Shown here: in pieces, positions 30,371 through 38,841 of the stretch | Layout: each line of letters starts with the position of its first letter | Numbering within the stretch: position 1 is the stretch's first letter | Assembly: GCF_040907265.1 (NCBI RefSeq) | Contig: NZ_JBFOHP010000002.1 | Coordinates: 682,001 to 746,000 of the forward strand | Source: Streptomyces sclerotialus | GTDB lineage: Bacteria; Actinomycetota; Actinomycetes; Streptomycetales; Streptomycetaceae | Direction: 5' to 3' | Length of the DNA: 64,000 bases | Notes under the pieces: generated by a model | The model's database searches: none | Told to the model about the DNA's origin: nothing | The model's input: the letters and a program-made list of their open reading frames with translations, nothing else | Program-made: the position numbers and the translations under genes

Positions 30371-31021
30371 TCACTGGCGCAAGGCTTCGATCACGCTCGC
30401 GAGGTGGGCGTGGACGGCCTCTTCGGCCGCCCGCGGGTCCCTGGCCCGGATCGCCTCGATCATGGCCAGGTGCTCACTCAGGGACTGCTGCGGCCGTCCG
30501 GGCCGCAGGGCGAGCTGGAAGCGGTGGCGCACGAGTTGTGCGTTGAGCCGTTCCAGCAGCTCCACGGCCACGTGCTGACCGGAGAACTCCTTGATCCGGT
30601 CGTGCAGTTGATGGTTCAGCTCCGAGTAGGTCACGGGCTCGCCGGCGGCGACGGCCTTGGACATCGCCTCGCCCAGCTCCGTGAGCTCCGCCAACTGCTC
30701 CTCGTTCGCCGCGACGGCCGCCTTGGCGGCGCACAGCCCTTCCAGGACCATGCGGCACTCGGTGATGGCCACCGCCTCCTCGACGGTCACCACCCGTACC
30801 CGCGATCCGCGGTTGCGGATGCGCTCGACCAGCCCTTCCGACGCCAGATCGATCAACGCAGCACGGATGCTGGCCCGTGTCACGCCGAACTGCTCGGCGA
30901 GCTCGTTCTCCACCAGCCGCTGCGCCGGCGCCATGTCCCCGCGTGCGATCGCCTGCCGCAGCTGCACGAGTGCGTGCTGCTTGGCCTGCTCTCCGGTGCC
31001 TGGACCGGCTTCGTTCGGCAT
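30371..31021 (-). CDS. GntR-family (FadR/FCD) regulator of the ring-cleavage operon
   Basis: 216 residues: winged helix (about 15-80; VENELAEQFGVTRASIRAAL) and an FCD ligand-binding domain (about 90-210) with the metal/ligand His/Asp positions ELNHQLHDRI and LSEHLAMI. First gene of the operon, so it very probably autoregulates and controls the pathway with a pathway acid as effector. ATG at 31021 with GGGAGGG 4 nt upstream. Confidence 0.9.
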   Translation of the reverse strand: MPNEAGPGTGEQAKQHALVQLRQAIARGDMAPAQRLVENELAEQFGVTRASIRAALIDLASEGLVERIRNRGSRVRVVTVEEAVAITECRMVLEGLCAAKAAVAANEEQLAELTELGEAMSKAVAAGEPVTYSELNHQLHDRIKEFSGQHVAVELLERLNAQLVRHRFQLALRPGRPQQSLSEHLAMIEAIRARDPRAAEEAVHAHLASVIEALRQ

Positions 31022-31049
31022 CGTGCCCTCCCTGAGTGAGTGCCTGTCG

Positions 31050-31078
31050 AACGTAAATCTAGCCCACAGGATTGTCAA
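31050..31078 (-). promoter_or_regulatory. HrdB-type promoter of the aromatic catabolic operon
   Basis: On the minus strand TTGACA (31078-31073) and TACGTT (31055-31050) are separated by exactly 17 nt. This predicts a start of transcription about 20 nt before the GntR start codon. It is one of the few clear vegetative promoters in the window. Confidence 0.7.
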
Positions 31079-31164
31079 CACTTTTGTTTTCCATATTGGC
31101 GACGAGAATCGCGGGTGCTGACAGGCGGGACAGGCGGCCTCAGGGAGGGCGGAGCCGACCTCGG

Positions 31165-31794
31165 TCAGGGCCGCTTGCGGGCCCGCAGGACGGTGTCCCG
31201 CAGGGTGACCTCCTGACCGCCGTGGCCGGTGGCCGTCCGGGTCCTGGCCTCGGAGGCGACGACGTCCCACCGGTCCGGATCCAGGGCCGCCGCGACCTCT
31301 TCGGCGGTGAAGTGCACCTCGCGCGGGGCGCCGTGCACTCCGGCGGTCCCGTGCCCCGACGGATGGTGGCCCACGACGAGCAGCGTGCCGCCCGGCGCGA
31401 CCGCCTCGGCCAGCCGGCCGAACAGCGCCTCCCGTGACGCCGCCGGATGCACGTAGTGCGTGGAGACCAGGTCGTAGTGGTTCTCGGGCGGTGCCCAGGC
31501 GGTCAGGTCGGCCTCCACCCAGTCGATCCGGCCGGTCACGTCCGCGCCGGACGCCGCGGCCTGCTCCCGGGCGTGCTCCAGCGCGGCGGCGGAGATGTCC
31601 ACCGCCGTCACCCGCCAGCCACGCGCGGCGAGCCAGACGGCGTCGGCCCCCTCGCCGCAGCCCGCGTCCAGTGCCGTACCGGGCGCGAGGTCCGCGGCCT
31701 CCGTCACCAGCTGGGGGTTGGGCTGCCGGATGCGGGCCATGGTGTGGCCGCGGTAGCGCTGCTCCCAGTAGTCCTTGCCGAATTCCTCGGTCAT
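31165..31794 (-). CDS. Class I SAM-dependent methyltransferase
   Basis: 209 residues. Motif I is LDAGCGEGADAVWLA and post-I is VTAVDIS; DLVSTHYVHP and GGTLLVVGHH follow as later motifs. The family includes small-molecule and thiopurine/tellurite-type methyltransferases. No substrate can be assigned. It lies downstream of the oxidoreductase gene, on the same strand, 53 nt apart, and could be co-transcribed. Confidence 0.85.
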   Translation of the reverse strand: MTEEFGKDYWEQRYRGHTMARIRQPNPQLVTEAADLAPGTALDAGCGEGADAVWLAARGWRVTAVDISAAALEHAREQAAASGADVTGRIDWVEADLTAWAPPENHYDLVSTHYVHPAASREALFGRLAEAVAPGGTLLVVGHHPSGHGTAGVHGAPREVHFTAEEVAAALDPDRWDVVASEARTRTATGHGGQEVTLRDTVLRARKRP

Positions 31795-31847
31795 GGTGCT
31801 CGGTTCCTCTCCGTGTTCCACAGGGCGCGGTGTCACAGGCCGTGGCT

Positions 31848-32867
31848 TCACAGGCCGTGGCGGCGGTCGCCCGCGACCAGTTCGCCGACGCGCGCCTCGG
31901 ACTCGGGCGAGAACGGGTCCCGGTACGCGGCGACCGCCCGCCGCGTCTCCTCGGCGATCAGGTCGGCGTTGATCTGTGCGGCGGCCGTGGCGCCCGCAGC
32001 GGCGGCGGTGCCGACCTGGGCCGTCGGATCGGTGACGTTCCCGGCGGCCCACACGCCGGGCACCTCGGTACGGCCGGCCGCGTCAGCGGGGAGGTGCTCA
32101 CCGGCTCCCGAGGGGTGGACGGCGGGCCGCAGCCCGAGCCCCGCCAGGAAGCCGGCCCGTGCCGTGAACCGCGGCGCGACCGCCAGCGCCTCACGGGCGA
32201 CCACCGTGCCGTCGCTCAGCCGCACCCCCACCAGACGGTCGCCGTCGATCTCCAGGCCCGCCACCTCGCCGTCCACCACCCGTACGCCGCGGGCGGCCAG
32301 CTGCTCCGCCTCCTCACCGGCCGGCGGCGCCATGGTGTGCGTGAAGAACGTGACGTCGTCGCTCCACTGCCGGAACATCAGCGCCTGGTGCACCGCCGGC
32401 GGCCCGGCGGCCAGTACGCCGATGGCCTGATCGCGGATCTCCCAGCCGTGGCAGTACGGGCAGTGCACGACCTCCCGGCCCCACCGCTCCCGCAGCCCCG
32501 GTACGTCCGGCAGCTCGTCGACCAGCCCGGTGGTCACCAGCAGCCGGCGCGCGCGCACCGTCCGGCCGTCGGCGAGCGTCACGGTCAGCCCCGCCGCGTC
32601 CCGGGCCGCCGCGGCGACCGCTCCGGTCACCACCTGGCCGCCGTACGCACGGACCTCCGCCCGGCCACGCTCCAGCAGCTCGGCCGGCGGCATCCCCTCC
32701 CTGGCCAGCAGGCCGTGCACACCGTCCGCCGGGGCGTTGCGCGGGGCACCCGCGTCGATCACCACCACCGACCGCCGCGCCCTGGCCAGCATCAACGCCC
32801 CGTTCAGCCCCGCGGCGCCGCCACCGACCACCACCACGTCGTAGCTGTCCCTCAATGCATCGGTCAC
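31848..32867 (-). CDS. NAD(P)/FAD-dependent oxidoreductase (thioredoxin-reductase-like)
   Basis: 339 residues with a thioredoxin-reductase fold: FAD site DVVVVGGGAAGLNGAL at the N-terminus, HCPYCHGWEIRD (CxxC near 140) and the second FAD motif GVWAAGNVTDP. The CPYCHGWE variant defines a group of unknown physiological electron acceptor, often next to XRE-cupin regulators as here. GTG at 32867 has AAGGAGG 8 nt upstream, which rules out longer forms. Divergent from the regulator at 32951 and probably controlled by it. Confidence 0.88.
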   Translation of the reverse strand: MTDALRDSYDVVVVGGGAAGLNGALMLARARRSVVVIDAGAPRNAPADGVHGLLAREGMPPAELLERGRAEVRAYGGQVVTGAVAAAARDAAGLTVTLADGRTVRARRLLVTTGLVDELPDVPGLRERWGREVVHCPYCHGWEIRDQAIGVLAAGPPAVHQALMFRQWSDDVTFFTHTMAPPAGEEAEQLAARGVRVVDGEVAGLEIDGDRLVGVRLSDGTVVAREALAVAPRFTARAGFLAGLGLRPAVHPSGAGEHLPADAAGRTEVPGVWAAGNVTDPTAQVGTAAAAGATAAAQINADLIAEETRRAVAAYRDPFSPESEARVGELVAGDRRHGL

Positions 32868-32906
32868 CGTGACCACCTCCTTCACGACGACCATGCGGAA
32901 CCACCG

Positions 32907-32954
32907 GCCATACCCGCAAACTTCTTTGCCGGTATGGCAAGCTTGCGGGTATGG
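32907..32954. promoter_or_regulatory. Three-copy operator between oxidoreductase and XRE-cupin genes
   Basis: A 14-bp-arm palindrome, gccatacccgcaaa (32907-32920) against tttgccggtatggc (32925-32938), one mismatch, is followed by a third copy, gcgggtatgg (32945-32954). The first and third copies also pair over 16 bp (32908-32923 with 32939-32954, one mismatch). The half-site is GGTATGG. The third copy contains the ATG of the regulator gene itself. Confidence 0.65.
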
Positions 32955-33556
32955 ACAACGACCTCGACCAAGCACTGGAAGCAGTCGGTCCCCGGCTCCG
33001 GGCGCTGCGCCGGCAGCGCGAGATCACGCTGGCCGACCTGTCGGAGACGACCGGCATCTCGGTGAGCACCCTGTCCCGGCTGGAGTCCGGCGCCCGCCGC
33101 CCCAACCTCGAACTGCTGCTGCCCCTGGCCAAGGCGCACGGCGTCACGCTCGACGAGCTCGTCGACGCCCCGCCGACCGGGGACCCGCGCATCCACCTGC
33201 GCCCGGTCACGCACCACGGCATGACCATGCTGCCCCTGACCCGCCGCGCGGGCGGCATCCAGGCGTACAAGCTCGTCATCCCGGCCGACAGCGCGCGCCG
33301 GGAGCCCGACCCGAAGACCCACGAGGGCTACGAGTGGCTCTACGTCCTCAACGGACGCCTGCGGGTCGTCCTCGGCGAGCACGACCTGGTGCTCGCGCCG
33401 GGTGAGGCGGCCGAGTTCGACACCCGCGTACCGCACTGGTTCGGCTCCGCCGACGAGGAGCCGGTCGAATTCCTCAGCCTCTTCGGCAAACAGGGCGAAC
33501 GCGCCCACCTCCGCGCCCGCCCCAGGACGAAGAACTCCGCCGAGCCGTCCGACTAG
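32951..33556 (+). CDS. XRE-family regulator with cupin domain
   Basis: 201 residues: helix-turn-helix (about 12-68; ITLADLSETTGISVSTLSRL) and a C-terminal cupin (about 95-185; EWLYVLNGRLRVVLG, then VPHWFGS). Cupin-XRE proteins sense small metabolites. No ribosome-binding site precedes the ATG at 32951, which lies inside an operator copy, so the message may be leaderless. Divergent partner is the flavin oxidoreductase. Confidence 0.9.
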   Translation: MDNDLDQALEAVGPRLRALRRQREITLADLSETTGISVSTLSRLESGARRPNLELLLPLAKAHGVTLDELVDAPPTGDPRIHLRPVTHHGMTMLPLTRRAGGIQAYKLVIPADSARREPDPKTHEGYEWLYVLNGRLRVVLGEHDLVLAPGEAAEFDTRVPHWFGSADEEPVEFLSLFGKQGERAHLRARPRTKNSAEPSD

Positions 33557-33564
33557 GGCCCCCG

Positions 33565-33897
33565 TCAGTCCGTCGGCGTGCCCACCCGCAGGCGGTTGCC
33601 GTCGGGGTCGCGCAGTTCGATCTCGCGCGCCCACGGAGCGTCCGTCGGCTCGACGCCGAACGTGTCCGCGAGGGTGTCGACGTCACGGACGCGGAGGTAC
33701 ACCAGTGTGCCGGGACGGGCGTCGCCGGCGTGCTCCGACAGGAACAGCCGCACCTCGTTACGGGCCACTTCGACGAACGCGGGGAGGCCCGGTGCGAAAC
33801 GGTGCTCCCACTGCTGGGTGAAGCCCAGGCGCGCGTACCAGGCGACCGCGGCAGCGGCGTCCGCGACGTGCAGGATCGGAATGACTTCCTCGGTCAT
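33565..33897 (-). CDS. VOC-family (glyoxalase/bleomycin-resistance-like) protein
   Basis: 110 residues, a single VOC domain: IPILHVADAAAAVAWYARLGF at the start, REIELRDPDGNRLRVG at the end. Single-domain members act as dimers, and some sequester bleomycin-type drugs; others are enzymes. The C-terminal E-x-x-x-DPDGN turn is standard, the metal ligands are incomplete, so binding rather than catalysis is possible. Convergent with the XRE-cupin gene, 8 nt apart. Confidence 0.85.
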   Translation of the reverse strand: MTEEVIPILHVADAAAAVAWYARLGFTQQWEHRFAPGLPAFVEVARNEVRLFLSEHAGDARPGTLVYLRVRDVDTLADTFGVEPTDAPWAREIELRDPDGNRLRVGTPTD

Positions 33898-33925
33898 GGG
33901 ATCGCCCCCGCGGTCGTCCATGGGG

Positions 33926-34735
33926 TCAGTCCGCCGTGGGCTGCGGGCGGACGGTCAGGATCTGCTGGGCGTGTCCGACCGGTCCGGCCGTGTCGTGCAG
34001 GACGGTGCTGGTGATGCCCTGGCCGGTGGGGCCGAAGACGACGGTGGTGTCCAGGCCGGTCCAGCGGCCCTCGGGCTGCCGGTGGAGGTGGATGGTCAGG
34101 TCGACGTTGGGGAACATCCAGTCGGCGGGCGACTGCCGGACGGCGATGCCGTTGGCGGTGTCGACCAGTGCGACGAAGGACGCCAGGGGGCTCGCCGGCT
34201 CCCCGGCGACGAGGCCGACGCCCGTGGAGATCCAGGCGGTGGTGCGGCCGGGCCGGGGCTGCCCGACCGGCCGGACGTCCAGCGTGCCGATGTAGCCGCC
34301 GGGCCACACGTCGGCCATCCGCCAGGACGTCAGCTCCTCGGGCGGGGTGAGGCGGTCGTCCCCGCCGCCCGCGACGGCGGCGGTGTCCAGTGCGGCCAGC
34401 AGCCAGGCGCGGGCGCGGACCACCGGGCGGCCGGCTATGAGCACGGTGGCCTCGATGAGTTCGATGGTGCGGCCCGGCCGGACGGTCTCCACCCGGACCT
34501 CGCACTCGTCGGTGGCGAGCCGCCCGAGGATGTCGAAGCCGATCCGGCCGAGCACCATGCCCGTGTCGGGGCGCCCGGCCAGGTAACGGTCGACGGCGTG
34601 CACGATCAGGCCGCCGAGCGGGCTGAAGTGCTGCTCGTCGGGGTCCCAGGCGCCACCGACGTGCGGCGTGGGCTTGTACCGGTGCTCGTCGATGCGCTCG
34701 AAGTAGCTGTCCGGGGCCGGTGCGCCGGCGTTCAT
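33926..34735 (-). CDS. Acyl-CoA thioesterase domain (TesB/hot-dog) protein
   Basis: 269 residues forming a double hot-dog fold typical of TesB-like actinobacterial proteins: HFSPLGGLIVHAVDRY in the first half, FVALVDTANGIAV and PNVDLTIHLHRQPEG in the second. Likely hydrolyses an acyl-CoA; substrate unknown. Starts at ATG 34735 and ends 28 nt before the VOC gene start, so the two could be co-transcribed. Confidence 0.8.
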   Translation of the reverse strand: MNAGAPAPDSYFERIDEHRYKPTPHVGGAWDPDEQHFSPLGGLIVHAVDRYLAGRPDTGMVLGRIGFDILGRLATDECEVRVETVRPGRTIELIEATVLIAGRPVVRARAWLLAALDTAAVAGGGDDRLTPPEELTSWRMADVWPGGYIGTLDVRPVGQPRPGRTTAWISTGVGLVAGEPASPLASFVALVDTANGIAVRQSPADWMFPNVDLTIHLHRQPEGRWTGLDTTVVFGPTGQGITSTVLHDTAGPVGHAQQILTVRPQPTAD

Positions 34736-34811
34736 GGGGTCACTCCTCGGCGGGCGGGCGAAGATCGATTCGGCGTTGCCAAGGACAATGTAGACCGCGG
34801 TACCGACAGTG

Positions 34812-34843
34812 CCGCCCGCCGCCCTCGCGAGGGCGGCGGGCGG
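34812..34843. terminator. Perfect 32-nt GC palindrome, terminator
   Basis: Arms of 16 nt (ccgcccgccgccctcg and its exact complement) with no loop, 5 nt beyond the stop of the minus-strand GH3 gene. It would fold to a very stable hairpin; likely terminator of the GH3 transcript. Confidence 0.8.
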
Positions 34844-34847
34844 TGGG

Positions 34848-37307
34848 TCAGCCGCCGACCTGGACCCGGTTCCGCAGCCGTACGTCTTCCAGGGAACGGC
34901 CGGTCTCCGCGGTGTACGTGCCGGGGACCAGCCGCCAGCCGTGCGCCTGCTCGTCCCAGATCTCGGCGGCCCGGCGGGGCACGGCGATGCTCGCCTCGGC
35001 GGTCTCCCCGGGGGCCGCCTGCACGGTGGCGAAGCCCGCGAGGCGGCGGACCGGCCGTTCGGCCGTGTCGCCGTCCGGGACGGCGAGGTAGAGCTGGATC
35101 ACCTCGCGGCCGGGGCGGTCGCCGGTGTTGCGTACCCGTACCGTGACCGTGCCCAGGTCAGCGCCGCCCGCAGCGGCTGCGTACGTGGCCGTCTCGTACT
35201 CCCAGTCGGTGTATCCGAGGCCGTGACCGAAGCAGTACGCGGGCTCGGCGCCCGCCTTCTGCCAGGCACGGTAACCGATGAAGACGCCCTCTTCGTACGG
35301 GAGTTCACCGTTGTCGGGGGTGACGCGGGTGACCGGCGCGTCGGCCAGGCGGGCCGGCCAGGTGGTGGGCAGCCGTCCGCCGGGCTCCGCCGCTCCGAGG
35401 AGGACGTCCGCGAGCGCCGCGCCGGCCTCCTGTCCGGGGAACCAGCTGAGCAGCACGGCGGCCACGTCGTTCCGCCACGGCAGCTCCACGGGGGAGCCGG
35501 AGTTGACGACCACGACGGTACGGGGGTTGGCGGCGGCCACCCGCCGGACCAGCTCGTCCTGGCGGCCGGGGAGCCGGAGGTCGGTACGGTCGAAGCCCTC
35601 GCTCTCGACCCGCTCGGTGGTGGCGACCACGACGACGGCCGTGCCGGCGGCGCGGGCGGCGGCCACGGCCTCCTCGATGAGCTCCTCGGCGTCACGCCGG
35701 GGCTCGCGGTGGGCCAGGGCGAACCCGACGGCCTGGACCGGCGCGCCGGACGTGTCGGGGACGGTGTGGCGGAGGCCGACCTCGACCGGCTCGCCCGCGG
35801 TGAGCTCCGCCCGGCCGCGCTCCACGGGCGCGCCGAAGAAGGCCTCGAACGGGTCGGCGTGGTCAGGCACCTCGGCACCGTCGAAGAGGACGCGGTCGCC
35901 GACGGTGAGCCGGAAGCCGCCGATGCCCTTGGTGCCGAAGCAGTGCGGTCCGCTCTCGCGCGGCGTGAAGGTGCCGGTGATCTCGACGGTGTGCAGCTCC
36001 TCGTGGGTGACGCCGGCCGGCAGGTCGTCGCCGTGCCACTGGACCGCGCCGTTGGGCAGCGAGGTCTCCCCCAGCACCCGGCCGGCCCGGTCCCGGCACA
36101 CGGCACGCAGCGTGAAGCCGTGCCCCGCCGCGGCGAGTTCGTCGCTGGGGTCGGCGCCGACGCGGTACGTGAGGTCCCCCTCGGGGAGCGCGGCGCGCAG
36201 CCCGTCGAGCGGGGAGACGACGTGGTCGGGGAAGACCTGCGCGGAGCCGCCGCCGAGGACGCGGGCGTCGCGGGCCGCGGCGCCGATGAGGGCGACGGTG
36301 CCGACTGCCGACGGGTCGAGCGGCAGGGTGCGGTGCTCGTTCCGTACGAGGACGACGGCGCGGCGCGCGATCTCGCGGGCCAGCGCCGCGCCGTCGACCG
36401 GAGCGGGGAGGTCGGCGGGGGCGACGGCGGGCGGCGCGCCGTCGAGGACGCCGACACGGGCCGCGAGGCGCAGGACGTTGCGTACGGCGTCGTCGACGAC
36501 GGACTCCGCGACCTCGCCCGCGCGGACGGCGGCGGCCAGCGCCGCGCCGTAGACGGTCCGCGGGCCGGGCATGGCGATGTCGAGGCCGCCCTCGATCGCG
36601 CCCTTGGTGGAGCGCGCTGCCATCCAGTCGGAGACGATGCAGCCGTCGAAGCCCCACTCGCCGCGCAGTACCTCGTTCTGGAGGTGGCGGTGTTCGGTCA
36701 TGGTGGGGCCGTTGACGGAGTTGTAGGCGGCCATGACACCCCAGGGGCGGGCGTTCTTGACGATCGTCTCGAACGGCGCGAGGTAGAGCTCGCGCAGCGG
36801 CCGCGGGGCGACGGTGTTGTTGACGGTGAAGCGCTCGGTCTCGGCGTCGTTGGCGACGAAGTGCTTGACGGTGGTGCCGACGCCGCCCTCCTGCACTCCG
36901 GTGACGTATCCGGTGCCGATCGCGCCGGTGAGGTGCGGGTCCTCCGAGTAGCACTCGAAGTGGCGGCCGCCGAGCGGGGAGCGGTGCAGGTTGACGGTCG
37001 GGGCGAGCAGGACGTGTACGCCCTTGCGGCGGGCCTCCTGGGCGAGCAGGTGGCCGGTGCGGCGGGCCAGCGCCGGGTCCCAGGTGGCGGCCAGCGCGGT
37101 GGGGCTGGGCAGGGCGACGGAGGGATCGTCCGCGGTCCAGCGCACGCCCCGCACCCCGACCGGGCCGTCGGACATGACCAGGGACGCCAGGCCGATCTCG
37201 GGCAGCGCGGGCAGTGCCCACATGTTCCGGCCGGCCAGCAGCCGCGTCTTGGCGTCGAGGTCCAGCTTGCCGAGCGCGTCCTCGACGGTCGCGTCGTACG
37301 GGGTCAT
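34848..37307 (-). CDS. Glycoside hydrolase family 3 beta-glucosidase-type enzyme with PA14 insert
   Basis: 819 residues, no signal peptide, so probably cytoplasmic. GH3 N-terminal barrel about 1-300 with nucleophile Asp227 in IVSDWMA and the KHFVAND motif; C-terminal GH3 sandwich; an inserted PA14-like beta domain (about 390-540; GPHCFGTKGIGGFRL); fibronectin-III-like end with a WxxGLGYTD-like GHGLGYTDWEY. Retaining exo-glycosidase on beta-glucosides or related sugars. ATG at 37307 after AAGAAGGAG. Likely paired with the MFS carrier upstream. Confidence 0.9.
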   Translation of the reverse strand: MTPYDATVEDALGKLDLDAKTRLLAGRNMWALPALPEIGLASLVMSDGPVGVRGVRWTADDPSVALPSPTALAATWDPALARRTGHLLAQEARRKGVHVLLAPTVNLHRSPLGGRHFECYSEDPHLTGAIGTGYVTGVQEGGVGTTVKHFVANDAETERFTVNNTVAPRPLRELYLAPFETIVKNARPWGVMAAYNSVNGPTMTEHRHLQNEVLRGEWGFDGCIVSDWMAARSTKGAIEGGLDIAMPGPRTVYGAALAAAVRAGEVAESVVDDAVRNVLRLAARVGVLDGAPPAVAPADLPAPVDGAALAREIARRAVVLVRNEHRTLPLDPSAVGTVALIGAAARDARVLGGGSAQVFPDHVVSPLDGLRAALPEGDLTYRVGADPSDELAAAGHGFTLRAVCRDRAGRVLGETSLPNGAVQWHGDDLPAGVTHEELHTVEITGTFTPRESGPHCFGTKGIGGFRLTVGDRVLFDGAEVPDHADPFEAFFGAPVERGRAELTAGEPVEVGLRHTVPDTSGAPVQAVGFALAHREPRRDAEELIEEAVAAARAAGTAVVVVATTERVESEGFDRTDLRLPGRQDELVRRVAAANPRTVVVVNSGSPVELPWRNDVAAVLLSWFPGQEAGAALADVLLGAAEPGGRLPTTWPARLADAPVTRVTPDNGELPYEEGVFIGYRAWQKAGAEPAYCFGHGLGYTDWEYETATYAAAAGGADLGTVTVRVRNTGDRPGREVIQLYLAVPDGDTAERPVRRLAGFATVQAAPGETAEASIAVPRRAAEIWDEQAHGWRLVPGTYTAETGRSLEDVRLRNRVQVGG

Positions 37308-37316
37308 CGGTGACTC

Positions 37317-37358
37317 CTTCTTGGTGCGTGGGGGTGGCTTCTTGGTGCGTGGGGGTGG
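37317..37358. repeat. Perfect tandem duplication of 21 bp in the GH3 leader
   Basis: Two identical 21-bp units (37317-37337 and 37338-37358, each beginning cttcttggtgcg) sit directly upstream of the GH3 start. The unit nearer the gene supplies part of its ribosome-binding region (AAGAAGGAG), so the duplication may have displaced or copied a translation signal. Confidence 0.8.
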
Positions 37359-37396
37359 CGCGTCGGGCGCGGTGGCGTGGCCGGGGCCGGCGGGGC

Positions 37397-38670
37397 TCAC
37401 CGGGTGCCCTTGATACGGGTGACCAGTACGGCTCCGGCGAGCGCGGCGGCCGCCGCGATGCCGAAGAGCAGGGGGTAGTTCCCTCCCCCGCCGAGCGCCA
37501 GGACGAACGGGGCGATCATCGGCATGAGCGACTGCGGGAGCGCGTTGGCGATGTTGACGATGCCGAGGTCCTTGGCGGGGTTGTCCGGGTCGGGCAGGAC
37601 CTGGGTGATCAGCGCCATGTCGACGGCGTAGAAGAGTCCGCCGCCGACGCTCATGACGAGCTGGGCGACGACGATCCAGGTCAGGTCGGGGGCCAGGGCC
37701 AGCAGCGCGAGACCGGCGGCGACGACGAGGCCGGAGGCGACGACGAAGGGCTTGCGGCGGCCGGAACGGTCGGAGAGCCAGCCGCCGAGCGCTGCCATGA
37801 CGGACTGGACGGCGTAGCCGGCGGCGACGAGCAGTGCGACGGTGCCGGCCGTGGCGGCGGGGCTCGCCCCCATCCGGAAGGGCAGGTAGTACGCCAGATA
37901 GGTCATCGGCGCGACCGCGCCGAACATGACGAGGAACTTGGTGAGCCAGGCCCAGCCGAAGTCCGGGCTGCGGCGCGGGTCGAAGACGAAGCTGCCGAGG
38001 AACTCCCGGACGGAGAACGGGCCGGGCGGCCCGGCCGGCGGCCGGTCGGCCAGCCGGAGGGCGAACCAGCCGACCAGCACGACGGTCAGGACGGCCGGCA
38101 GCAGGAACATCACCCGGGCGTCGGAGCTGAGCGCGGCGACCCCCGATCCGGCCAGTACGGCGGCGGTCATGCTGGTGCCGAGGGCGCCGGACGCGCTGCC
38201 GCGGGCGGCTTCGGGGACCTGGTCGGGGATGGTCGCCATGAGGGCCGCGTACACGGCGTTGAAGGAGGTCTGGACGAGGGCCCAGCCGGCGACGAGCGCG
38301 GGGACTGCGGGCACGAACGCGATCACCGTCAGACCCAGCAGGCCGCCGAGCACTCCCCCGACGAGCCAGGGGCGGCGCCGGCCGAAGCGGGAGCGGGTGC
38401 GGTCCGAGAGCCTGCCGAAGAGCGGGTTGGCGATCAGCGCCATGACGGCGCCGACGCCGAGCACCAGGCCCAGCACCGATTCCTTGTTCCGGGGCGCGAC
38501 GTCCGCGACGCGCAGCGCCATGGTGACGATGACCGCGTCATCAGGGCGCTGTAGAGGCCGAAGTTGGCGAGACCGAGGCGGAGCACGAAGCCGCGCGGGG
38601 CGGTTCCCGCGGTGGCGGATCTTCGTGGGTGAGCGGGCGTTGCGGAAGCGGGGACGGCTGCCTGATCCAC
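37397..38670 (-). CDS. MFS glycoside/sugar transporter, apparent frameshift
   Basis: About 425 residues once joined. The GTG at 38670 has GAGGAGG 7 nt upstream and opens VDQAAVPASATPAH, ending FGLYSALM in helix 1. The protein then continues in another frame as VIVTMALRVADVAP through to the stop at 37397. Restoring one C in ATGACG(C)CGGTC, near 38533-38536, gives a smooth SALMTPVIVTMALRV helix, so one base seems missing. The main body is a full 11-helix MFS (FGRLSDRTRSRFGRRRPW). Resembles SLC45/GPH-like sugar carriers. Between a GH3 gene and a divergent TetR gene. If the shift is real it is a pseudogene. Confidence 0.8.
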
Positions 38671-38841
38671 TGTCGTACCTCCTCGTTGAGGCGAACAAAG
38701 CGGCTCGAACAGGGAGGAAGAGGGGGCAGCTCCCTGCTGTTCGCAGCATCCTGTACCGGCCACTTGTTGAACGGTAGGCGTTGTTACCTCTTCGTTACCG
38801 CCGAAGATCCGGGGCGTTTCCGTTCGGTTAGGCTCGGCGCC

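Noticed and set aside
38821..38840. Iron-box-like ggttaggct near the TetR gene
   Set aside because: Only one half-site matches; the second half is absent and the neighbours are sugar genes.
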